Origin: an uncultured Oscillospiraceae bacterium
GTDB taxonomy: Bacteria; Bacillota; Clostridia; Oscillospirales; Oscillospiraceae
Assembly (NCBI GenBank): GCA_910587205.1
Contig: CAJULZ010000045.1
Location: 1 to 19,670 of the forward strand
Direction: 5' to 3'
DNA length: 19,670 nt
The position numbers were made by a program, and so were the translations under genes. Positions 13,401 through 19,670 of this stretch are shown here, one piece after another. Every line of letters begins with the position of its first letter. Position 1 is the stretch's first letter. Below the pieces are notes generated by a model, which saw only the letters and a program-made list of their open reading frames with translations, was not told the DNA's origin and did not search any database.

Positions 13401-13410
13401 GTGCCCCCAC

Positions 13411-15600
13411 ATGAGCCAACAGGATCACACCCGCGGCCGCATCGAACAGGTCCTGCGGACGCTCTGCCCCCCACGGGAGGGCGGGGCGCGGCCCGGCGCG
13501 GTGGACCCCGCGCAAGAGGTAGCCGCCGCCTTCATTCGGTTTATGGATGAGATGCCCGGCGGTTTCCTGATCTACCATGCCGACCGGGACGAGGAGATTA
13601 TCTACGCCAACCTGGCCTTGCTGCGCATATTCCAGTGCGGCAGTATGGAGCAGTTCCGCGCCCTCACGGGCAACTCCTTCCGCGGCATGGTGCACCCCGA
13701 CGACCTGGAGACGGTGGAATCCAGCATCCGAACCCAGATCGCCGCCAGCCAATTTGACCTGGACTATGTGGAATACCGCATCCGCGCCAGCGACGGGTCC
13801 ATCCGCTGGGTCGAGGACTACGGCCACTTCGTCCACACCGCCGCCGCAGGGGATATTTTCTACGTCTTTTTGGGCGACGCCACGGAAAAGCGCCGCCGCT
13901 TCCTCACAGAGAAGACCCAGCTGGTCCAGGACCGGCTGGACGAGGCCCACAAGCTCCAAACTCTCATCCAGGAGTACGATGAGGAGCGCAGCCTGCTCAA
14001 CGAGGAATACCTGCGCCAGCTGGAGGTAATCGAGGGCCTCAGCATCAACTATGAATCCATCTGCTATGTGGACTTGGACGCGGACCTGGTGGTCCCCTAC
14101 CGGCTGAGCCACCGCACCTCCGTCCTGTTCTACGAAAAGCTCCCCGACGACCGGTCCTACACCCAGTACGCCGCCTGCTATCTGGATACATGGGTCCATC
14201 CCGATGACCGGGAACTGGTGGCCCAGGCCACCGCCCCGGGGTACATCCGGGAAAAGCTGGCCGGCAGCCGGACCTACTACTTCAACTATCGCGTCCTGGT
14301 GGACGGCGAAGTGCAGTACCTCCAGCTCCGGCTGGTCAGCGTGGGCCACGAGGGCGGCCCGTGCCAGGTGGTGCTGGGCTACCGCCGGGTGGACGAGGAG
14401 ATCCAGCAGCAGATGGAACAGCAGGCCCTGCTGGCCGAGGCGCTGGACAAGGCCAATTCCGCCATTACCAGCAAAAACGCTTTCCTCTCCAACATGTCCC
14501 ACGATATGCGCACCCCTCTTAACGCCATTTTCGGCCTCACGTCCCTGGCCCGGCGCAGCCTGGAAAACCCTGCCCAGGCTGCGGCCTACCTGGAGCGGGC
14601 GGAGGAATCCGGGCGGAAGCTGCTGGACATGATTGAAAAGGTGCTGGAGGTGTCCGACCAGGCCAGCGCCTCCGGCGCGGAGGAGGAGTGCGACCTTCGG
14701 GAAATCGCGCAGCGTATCTTCGACTTCCTCCACCCCCAGGCCCAGGAAAAGGACATTACGTTCCGCCTGGACTGCGGCGGGCTGCGCCACAGCGCCGTCT
14801 ACGCCGACCGGGATAAGCTGCGCCAGCTGCTGCTTTACCTGTCCAACAACGCCGTGACCTACACCAACCCCGGCGGGCAGGTGTCCATCACCGTCACCCA
14901 GGGCGCGGAGCTGCCCAACGGCTGCGGCGTCTACCTCATTTCAGTGGAGGATTCCGGCATCGGCATCAGCCCGGACTATTTGAAGCAGGTGTTCGAGCCC
15001 TTCAGCCGGGAGAAAAACACCACTCTCAGCGGCGTCCACGGCGTGGGCCTGGGCCTGACCATCGCCAAGAACATTGTGGACCTCATGGGCGGCGCCATCG
15101 ACGTGCACAGCGCGGTGGGGCAGGGCAGCACCTTTACCGTCACCCTCACCCTCCGCATCCAGCCCCGCCCCGGCGCGGGGCCGCCCGCCGCCCCGGCCCG
15201 GGACGGCGTCCTGCGCATCCTCATGGCGGAGGACAACGATATCAACCGGGAAATTGCCCAGGAACTCCTTGGGCAGATGGGCTTTGTGGTGGACGCGGTG
15301 GAAAACGGCCGCCTCGCCGTGGACCAGATGGAGCGCTCCGCCCCCGGCCATTACGACGTAATCCTCATGGACCTCCAGATGCCGGTTCTGGACGGCTGGC
15401 AGGCCGCCCGGGCCATCCGCGCCCTGCCCGACCCCGCGGCAGCCTCCACCCCCATCATCGCCCTGTCCGCCAACGTGCTGGAAAACGACCGGCAGCGCTC
15501 CCAGGAGAGCGGCATCAACTTCCACCTGCCCAAGCCCATCGACATGCCCCTGCTGCTCCACGCCGTCGAGGAGCTCACCGGCAAGCAGCTCCCCTGCTAA
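13411..15600 (+). CDS. PAS-containing hybrid histidine kinase with receiver domain
   Basis: A protein of 729 residues with no membrane segment, so a cytosolic sensor. Order: PAS fold at about 45-155 (GGFLIYHADRDEEIIYANLA, then FRGMVHPDDLETVESSI); a second PAS-like region at 215-335 (NYESICYVDLDADLVVPYRL, then FNYRVLVDG); dimerisation helix with phospho-acceptor H364 in NMSHDMRTPLNAI; ATP-binding domain with N480 (N box) and D514 in VEDSGIGIS; receiver domain with D608, phospho-acceptor D654 in LMDLQMP and K708 in LPKPI. No HPt or output domain is attached and no response regulator gene adjoins, so partners lie elsewhere. AAAGGAGG precedes the ATG. The foldable leader suggests post-transcriptional control. 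Confidence 0.94.
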   Translation: MSQQDHTRGRIEQVLRTLCPPREGGARPGAVDPAQEVAAAFIRFMDEMPGGFLIYHADRDEEIIYANLALLRIFQCGSMEQFRALTGNSFRGMVHPDDLETVESSIRTQIAASQFDLDYVEYRIRASDGSIRWVEDYGHFVHTAAAGDIFYVFLGDATEKRRRFLTEKTQLVQDRLDEAHKLQTLIQEYDEERSLLNEEYLRQLEVIEGLSINYESICYVDLDADLVVPYRLSHRTSVLFYEKLPDDRSYTQYAACYLDTWVHPDDRELVAQATAPGYIREKLAGSRTYYFNYRVLVDGEVQYLQLRLVSVGHEGGPCQVVLGYRRVDEEIQQQMEQQALLAEALDKANSAITSKNAFLSNMSHDMRTPLNAIFGLTSLARRSLENPAQAAAYLERAEESGRKLLDMIEKVLEVSDQASASGAEEECDLREIAQRIFDFLHPQAQEKDITFRLDCGGLRHSAVYADRDKLRQLLLYLSNNAVTYTNPGGQVSITVTQGAELPNGCGVYLISVEDSGIGISPDYLKQVFEPFSREKNTTLSGVHGVGLGLTIAKNIVDLMGGAIDVHSAVGQGSTFTVTLTLRIQPRPGAGPPAAPARDGVLRILMAEDNDINREIAQELLGQMGFVVDAVENGRLAVDQMERSAPGHYDVILMDLQMPVLDGWQAARAIRALPDPAAASTPIIALSANVLENDRQRSQESGINFHLPKPIDMPLLLHAVEELTGKQLPC

Positions 15601-15610
15601 ACCCATGCGC

Positions 15611-15642
15611 AAGCCCCCGGGGCCTTAAGGCTCCGGGGGCTT
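15611..15642. terminator. Bidirectional terminator between convergent genes
   Basis: AAGCCCCCGGGGCC (15611-15624) and GGCTCCGGGGGCTT (15629-15642) form a 14-bp stem with one G-U pair and the loop TTAA. It serves the kinase gene on the plus strand and the membrane protein gene on the minus strand. The T-tract is short on both sides. Confidence 0.83.
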
Positions 15643-15648
15643 CCTGTC

Positions 15649-17232
15649 TTATTCGCTCTGCGCGGCCCGTATTTCCAGGTAGTAGTGCTCCTCCGCCGGG
15701 TCCAGCCCCACCGTGTCCACGCCGCCGGCCCAGTCAAAGCCATAGTTCTGCCGGACAATCTCCACGCCGTCCGTGTTGACCGCCCGGGCGGTCTGCTGGG
15801 CAATCTCCAGGCTGCTGTCCAGCCGGGTCATCAAATCATAACCATAAACGCTCTCCCCTTCCGGGCTGCCGCAGTAAAAGTCATAGCTGCCCCCCTTGGA
15901 GAACGCCGCCTCCACCGTCACGCTGCCCCCGGCGGGGACGGTAACGCCGGCCTCCAGGTAAAACACCCGGTTCATCCACACCACGTCCATCTCCTGGAGC
16001 CACCCGGTGTCATACCGCGCCACCGGCTCGTCGGCGATCAGGCCGTAGGCCGCCAGGTCGTCCTTCAGCAGCCCGAAGTACATCTCAAAGTCCGGCCGGT
16101 CCGCCTCGTCCCACTCGCTCCACCAGGAGCAGCGCCGGTACATCTGCTCCGCCGCCTTCCGAAGAGCGCTGTCCAGGTCGGTGACGTACCGCTCCACGTC
16201 CACCCCCGCTTCGATCGTATCCCTGGTGTCCGCCCCGCCGGTGGCGTAGCCCTGGGTGGTGAGGTTGGCGATGTCGTCCCCCAACACGAACAGGTAGAAG
16301 GCATCTCCGTTCTCCGGGTCAAACTCCCTGGGGATGGAAAAGCTCTGCATCATGTGCCCCGCGTCCGGGTCAATGCCGGCCCCGTGGAAGCCGTAGGCCA
16401 GCACGGTGGTCCTGCTGTAGTCCAGGTCGAATTCCGCCCGGATGGTGGCGTTGGGGATCCCCTTCGCGCTGTCCGGCTGGGGACCCCAGTAATTGGAAAA
16501 CTCGTATACCGTCACCGGGATGTCCGACAGGTCATGGTGGTCCCCCAGGGCATTTTCCAAATAGCGTCCATCGGACAGCAGGTCCCGGTACTGCTCCCAG
16601 CTGTTGAACTGCTCCAGGTTCAGCAGCCCCGCGTCCTCCCCGCCGGGGACCGTCTGGAACCCCCCGGAGTAGCTCCCCACCCGCAGAGTGGTTTCCGCCT
16701 CCGCCCCATCCACCTTCAGCACCGGGGTGTCATCCTTCAGATCGCCCAGCGAGCTGGCAAAGGGGTAATACAGGGTGACGGTCTTGTCCTCCCCCGTGGG
16801 GTTGCCGATGGTATAGCGGTCCGTGGTGGGCATCTGGTGGGGCCAGGGCTGCTCTCCCCACCCGGAAAAATCATATGTCACCTCCCGCTGGGCGATGAGC
16901 CCCTCCCCGCCGCTGGGGACTGCCAGGGGGAACACCGGCCCGGCGTAGGACATGAAGACAGACCCCTCGTCGTGGCCCGGGCCGCCGTCTCCCCCCGGTG
17001 CGCTTCCCGGATCGTTGTTGGTGGGCGGGGCGACCCCAAAGCCGCTGGAGAGGCGGGGCAGCTTCCCGCCCAGCACTCCGGCCCCCAGTCCCACAACCAG
17101 TACCACTGCGGCGGCCGCCGCGCCGAATTTCAGCCAGCCGGCCCGCACCTTCGCGGGCTCTGTCTGGGCGGCCTCGTCCACCAGAGCGTCCCGCACCTGG
17201 GTGATGGCGTCAAACAAATCTTCCCCGTTCAT
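15649..17232 (-). CDS. Single-pass membrane protein coupled to an ECF sigma factor, probable anti-sigma
   Basis: A protein of 527 residues. ATG 17232 overlaps the sigma stop by four bases (ATGA), so they are translationally coupled. A cytoplasmic stretch of about 33 residues (MNGEDLFDAITQVRDALVDE) precedes one membrane helix at 34-56 (FGAAAAAVVLVVGLGAGVLG). A Gly/Pro-rich linker and a large extracytoplasmic region of about 450 residues follow, rich in Asp, Tyr and Trp. The short N-terminus lacks the HxxxCxxC zinc anti-sigma motif, so the anti-sigma role rests on gene order and topology. The exposed part may sense envelope stress or a ligand; I do not recognise its domains with confidence. Its stop is next to the shared terminator. 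Confidence 0.85.
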   Translation of the reverse strand: MNGEDLFDAITQVRDALVDEAAQTEPAKVRAGWLKFGAAAAAVVLVVGLGAGVLGGKLPRLSSGFGVAPPTNNDPGSAPGGDGGPGHDEGSVFMSYAGPVFPLAVPSGGEGLIAQREVTYDFSGWGEQPWPHQMPTTDRYTIGNPTGEDKTVTLYYPFASSLGDLKDDTPVLKVDGAEAETTLRVGSYSGGFQTVPGGEDAGLLNLEQFNSWEQYRDLLSDGRYLENALGDHHDLSDIPVTVYEFSNYWGPQPDSAKGIPNATIRAEFDLDYSRTTVLAYGFHGAGIDPDAGHMMQSFSIPREFDPENGDAFYLFVLGDDIANLTTQGYATGGADTRDTIEAGVDVERYVTDLDSALRKAAEQMYRRCSWWSEWDEADRPDFEMYFGLLKDDLAAYGLIADEPVARYDTGWLQEMDVVWMNRVFYLEAGVTVPAGGSVTVEAAFSKGGSYDFYCGSPEGESVYGYDLMTRLDSSLEIAQQTARAVNTDGVEIVRQNYGFDWAGGVDTVGLDPAEEHYYLEIRAAQSE

Positions 17233-17786
17233 AGGGCGTATCCCTCCTGTTCCAATTCCCGTTTCAGGTCCTTCCGCAGGCGCTGGAGCCGCTTGGCCAT
17301 CTGGTTGGCCCCTACGCCCCAGGCTTTTGCCAGCGCCCGGACCTCCTCGCCGTACCAGTACCGCCGCAGGAACACCGCCCGGTCCTCCCGGCCCAGACCG
17401 TCCAGCCAGCCCTCGATGCAGCCGGTGAGCTCCCGCCCTTCCACCGCCTCCTCTACCCCGCCGGGGCCGGGCAGGCATTCCTCCAGCTCGGACAGCATCA
17501 CGTCCAGCCCGGCGTACCGCTTTTGAGCCCGCTCCCGCCGCCACCGGCTGATGGACAGGTTGCGCACGATCCGGCCCAAAAACCCGGGCAGGCTCCCCGG
17601 CCGCTGGGGCGGGATGGCGTTCCAGGCGCTGTGGAAGGTGTCGCTGACACACTCCTCCGCGTCCTCACGGCTGCCCAGTATGTTCATCGCGATGGCGCGG
17701 CAGTATGGGCCGTACTTCCGCTGAGTTTCCGCAATGGCGCTCTCGTCCCGGCTCCAATAGAGCGCGATGATCGCGCTGTCGTCCAT
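17229..17786 (-). CDS. ECF-type RNA polymerase sigma factor
   Basis: A protein of 185 residues. ATG 17786 is chosen because AGGAGGT lies a few bases upstream; the longer open frame would begin inside that site. Region 2 (KYGPYCRAIAMNILGSREDA, then ECVSDTFHSAWNAIPP) and region 4 (LGREDRAVFLRRYWYGEEVR, then KAWGVGANQMAKRLQRLRKD) are clear; there is no region 1 or 3. Such factors direct RNA polymerase to stress or envelope promoters and are held inactive by a membrane partner. That partner is probably the overlapping downstream gene. Upstream is a TATAAT with a weak -35 box; no obvious AAC-type ECF autoregulatory box was seen. Confidence 0.93.
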   Translation of the reverse strand: MDDSAIIALYWSRDESAIAETQRKYGPYCRAIAMNILGSREDAEECVSDTFHSAWNAIPPQRPGSLPGFLGRIVRNLSISRWRRERAQKRYAGLDVMLSELEECLPGPGGVEEAVEGRELTGCIEGWLDGLGREDRAVFLRRYWYGEEVRALAKAWGVGANQMAKRLQRLRKDLKRELEQEGYAL

Positions 17787-17877
17787 ACCCCCACCTCCTT
17801 TCACCCATCATGACGCAAATGGGGGCGGGATATGCCCTGTCCCAGCTGCTTTTTTCCGCGCGGCCGCCCCCACAGGA

Positions 17878-17906
17878 ATTATAAGGCCCGGCGGCGGCAA
17901 ATGGAA
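17878..17906 (-). promoter_or_regulatory. Possible promoter of the ECF sigma operon
   Basis: On the minus strand TATAAT (complement of 17878-17883) lies 17 bases after TTCCAT (complement of 17901-17906), a weak -35 box. The leader would be about 85 bases. Confidence 0.4.
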
Positions 17907-17936
17907 GCCCTGGGGAATCATTTCACTCCTCCCCCG

Positions 17937-17966
17937 TTGCAAAACCTCCGTCGGATAGGGTATAAT
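17937..17966 (+). promoter_or_regulatory. Promoter of the AraC-family gene
   Basis: TTGCAA (17937-17942), an 18-base spacer and perfect TATAAT (17961-17966), with a predicted start near 17973. Confidence 0.75.
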
Positions 17967-18012
17967 AGGTTATATTTCTTATTTCTATTTTTTACCCATG
18001 GGAGGGATCTCC

Positions 18013-19005
18013 GTGGCCGTTGCCAACCCGCCTCTGGACTACCACCCCCTTACTCCCTGCCGCCCCTTGGAGGTGCGCCAGCTCTATTCCGTCCACTACT
18101 TTGAATACACCGGCACCTACGCCTATCCCGGGGAATGCCACGACTTCTGGGAATTTTTATACGTGGACAAAGGCGCGGTGCGCGTCACCGCCGGGGAGCG
18201 CGCCTGCCGCCTGGGGCAGGGGCAGGTGGTCTTCCACGCCCCGGGGGAGTTCCACGCCTTCTCCGCCGACGGCGTCGCCCCCGACCTGGTGGTGGTGGGC
18301 TTTGGCTGTGACAGCCCCGCCATGGACTTCTTCCGCGGACGGGTGAGTTCCATCTGCGGGGAGGAGCGGGCCCTGCTGGGCCGCATCGTGGCGGAGAGCG
18401 CCGCCGCTTTCTCCACCCCGCTGAACCTCCCCAGCGTCACCCAGCTCCAGCGCAGGGACAGCCAGCCTTTCGGCGGGGAGCAGCTTTTGTGCGCCGCGCT
18501 GGAAGAGCTGCTCATCCGCCTGGTGCGCCGGGAGGCCCAGCCCCACGCCGCCGCCGACCCCCGCGCCGAGGATGACGGCGTGTTCGCCCAGGTGACGGAC
18601 TACCTGGAGCGCCGTCTGAACCGCCCCCTCACCCTCGAGGAGGTGTGCCGGGACAACCTGGTGGGCCGCAGCCAGCTGCAAAAGCTGTTCCACGCCCGCA
18701 CCGGCGGCGGCGTGATGGCCTACCTGGGCGGGCTGAAAATCCAGGCCGCCCGGCGGCTGATCCGGGAGGGCCGCCTCAATTTCACCCAGATTGCCGCCCG
18801 GCTGGGCTATCAGTCGGTGCACTACTTCTCCCGGCGGTTCCGCATCGCCACGGGGATGTCCCCCAGCGAGTACGCCAGAAGCGTCAAGATGCTGTCCGAG
18901 GGCCTGGGCGCGTCTCCGGACGATTGTGCAAATAATGTACACGATCGCATATTCCCTTCCGGGCCCGGCGCGCTTACAATAGGGACGGGTTCAAAAAAAC
19001 GGTAA
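18013..19005 (+). CDS. AraC-family transcriptional regulator with N-terminal cupin domain
   Basis: A protein of 330 residues from GTG 18013. This start is preferred to ATG 17998 because GGGAGGG (18000-18006) sits six bases before the GTG and nothing like it precedes the ATG; the ATG form would be five residues longer. A cupin-like ligand-binding domain spans about 15-100 (CHDFWEFLYVDKGAVRVTAG, then VVFHAPGEFHAF). The paired HTH is near 195-295 (LTLEEVCRDNLVGRSQLQKL, then FTQIAARLGYQSVHYFSRRF and GMSPSEYARSVK). A C-terminal tail of about 35 residues follows the domain. The ligand is unknown; the cupin type in gut Firmicutes often senses sugars. It precedes galE on the same strand, a possible target. 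Confidence 0.9.
   Translation: MAVANPPLDYHPLTPCRPLEVRQLYSVHYFEYTGTYAYPGECHDFWEFLYVDKGAVRVTAGERACRLGQGQVVFHAPGEFHAFSADGVAPDLVVVGFGCDSPAMDFFRGRVSSICGEERALLGRIVAESAAAFSTPLNLPSVTQLQRRDSQPFGGEQLLCAALEELLIRLVRREAQPHAAADPRAEDDGVFAQVTDYLERRLNRPLTLEEVCRDNLVGRSQLQKLFHARTGGGVMAYLGGLKIQAARRLIREGRLNFTQIAARLGYQSVHYFSRRFRIATGMSPSEYARSVKMLSEGLGASPDDCANNVHDRIFPSGPGALTIGTGSKKR
18952..18980 (+). promoter_or_regulatory. Weak candidate promoter of galE inside the 3' end of the AraC gene
   Basis: TACAAT at 18975-18980 has a poor -35 match (TTCCCT) 17 bases upstream. It overlaps the last codons of the AraC-family gene, which are AT-richer than the rest of that gene. Confidence 0.35.
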
Positions 19006-19036
19006 ATGTGCCATGCATCTGAAAGGAGCGGTCATC

Positions 19037-19670
19037 ATGTCCATTCTTGTCGCCGGCGGAGCCGGCTATATCGGCAGCCACACCTGCGTGGAGCTTCTCA
19101 ACGCGGGCTATGATATCGTGGTGGCGGACAATCTGTACAATTCCTGCGAGGAGGCCCTGAAGCGGGTGGAGCAGATCACCGGCAAACAGGTGCCCTTTGT
19201 CAAGACCGAGCTGTGCCGCGAGGGCGAGGTGGAGGCCCTGTTCACTCAGTACCCGGACATCGACTCCGTCATCCACTTCGCCGGCCTGAAAGCCGTGGGC
19301 GAGAGCGTGGCCAAGCCCCTGGAGTATTATTCCAACAACCTGATCAGCACCCTCTACCTCCTCCAGGCCATGCGCCGCCATGGGGTGCGCAACTTCGTGT
19401 TTTCCTCCTCCGCCACGGTGTACGGCGACCCGCACACCGTCCCTATCCAGGAGGACTTCCCCACCGGCGGCACCACCAACCCCTATGGCACCTCCAAGCT
19501 GTTCCAGGAGAAAATCCTGATGGATATCTGCGCCGCCGACCCCACGCTGAACGTGGCCCTGCTGCGGTATTTTAATCCCATCGGCGCCCACGAGAGCGGC
19601 CTCATCGGCGAGGATCCCAACGGCATCCCCAACAACCTGGTGCCCTATATCGCCAAGGTGGCGGTGGGCC
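19037..19670 (+). CDS. galE: UDP-glucose 4-epimerase, C-terminus beyond window edge
   Basis: Partial gene, 211 codons visible. It converts UDP-galactose and UDP-glucose in the Leloir pathway and in supply of sugar nucleotides for envelope polymers. The Rossmann NAD motif GGAGYIGSH is at 7-15. ATVYG with the preceding serines gives the catalytic Ser/Thr, and Y150/K154 in NPYGTSK are the catalytic pair. VIHFAGLKAVGESVAKPLEY and LRYFNPIGAH are typical of GalE rather than other SDR epimerases. AAAGGAG lies nine bases before ATG 19037. The start is 31 bases after the AraC-family stop, so read-through from that gene or a promoter near 18975 is possible. Confidence 0.95.
   Translation, partial: MSILVAGGAGYIGSHTCVELLNAGYDIVVADNLYNSCEEALKRVEQITGKQVPFVKTELCREGEVEALFTQYPDIDSVIHFAGLKAVGESVAKPLEYYSNNLISTLYLLQAMRRHGVRNFVFSSSATVYGDPHTVPIQEDFPTGGTTNPYGTSKLFQEKILMDICAADPTLNVALLRYFNPIGAHESGLIGEDPNGIPNNLVPYIAKVAVG

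Noticed and set aside
15685..17526. A 613-codon plus-strand open frame opposite the sigma/membrane protein genes
   Set aside because: It is antisense to two well-supported coupled genes and has shadow-frame composition.
17233..17652. N-terminal extension of the membrane protein frame into the sigma gene
   Set aside because: It overlaps the sigma factor in another frame; the ATGA overlap at 17229-17232 gives the real start.

Overview
The window looks like the chromosome of a GC-rich gut Firmicute of the Oscillospiraceae/Clostridia type (Flavonifractor or Intestinimonas-like). This is inferred from strong Shine-Dalgarno sites, sigma-A promoters, a ParB/Spo0J-type parS site, the DUF421-DUF4363 pair, a CyuA-type cysteine desulfidase and the codon bias. 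No species is claimed.

Layout. 1-1.7 kb is one end of an integrative element: a tyrosine integrase cut by the window edge, an excisionase-like HTH protein and a divergent XRE repressor. It abuts the 3' end of a GMP-synthase-like gene, a known integration hotspot. 1.7-4.75 kb holds two GMP synthase genes in one orientation: a paralogue with only the ATP-pyrophosphatase and C-terminal domains, and a full-length guaA. Between them lies a broken gene for an SRA-like DNA-reading domain. A near-perfect parS palindrome sits just upstream of guaA. 4.8-6.5 kb carries three minus-strand genes of unknown function (two membrane proteins and a cysteine-rich small protein). 6.6-7.7 kb is a translationally coupled DUF421/DUF4363 pair. 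7.8-8.2 kb has two very small minus-strand genes.

8.4-11.4 kb is a cysteine module: cysteine desulfidase (cyuA), an Rrf2/IscR-type regulator with three conserved cysteines, and divergent cysK. The regulator and cysK promoters each carry the same 27-bp palindrome, ATTAACC-N13-GGTTAGT, probably the regulator's operator. 11.5-13.2 kb has a cytidylate kinase-like protein and a membrane-anchored EEP-family hydrolase. 13.3-15.6 kb is a soluble PAS hybrid histidine kinase preceded by an RNA leader that can fold and could mask its ribosome binding site. 15.6-17.8 kb is an ECF sigma factor overlapping a membrane protein that is probably its regulator. 17.9-19.0 kb is an AraC-family regulator, and galE runs off the right edge.

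The strongest leads are the guaA duplication at the island boundary, where only the paralogue keeps the integrase target motif; the duplicated Rrf2 operator; the folded leader of the hybrid kinase; and the decayed SRA-like gene. I saw no CRISPR array, tRNA, rRNA or intact insertion sequence.
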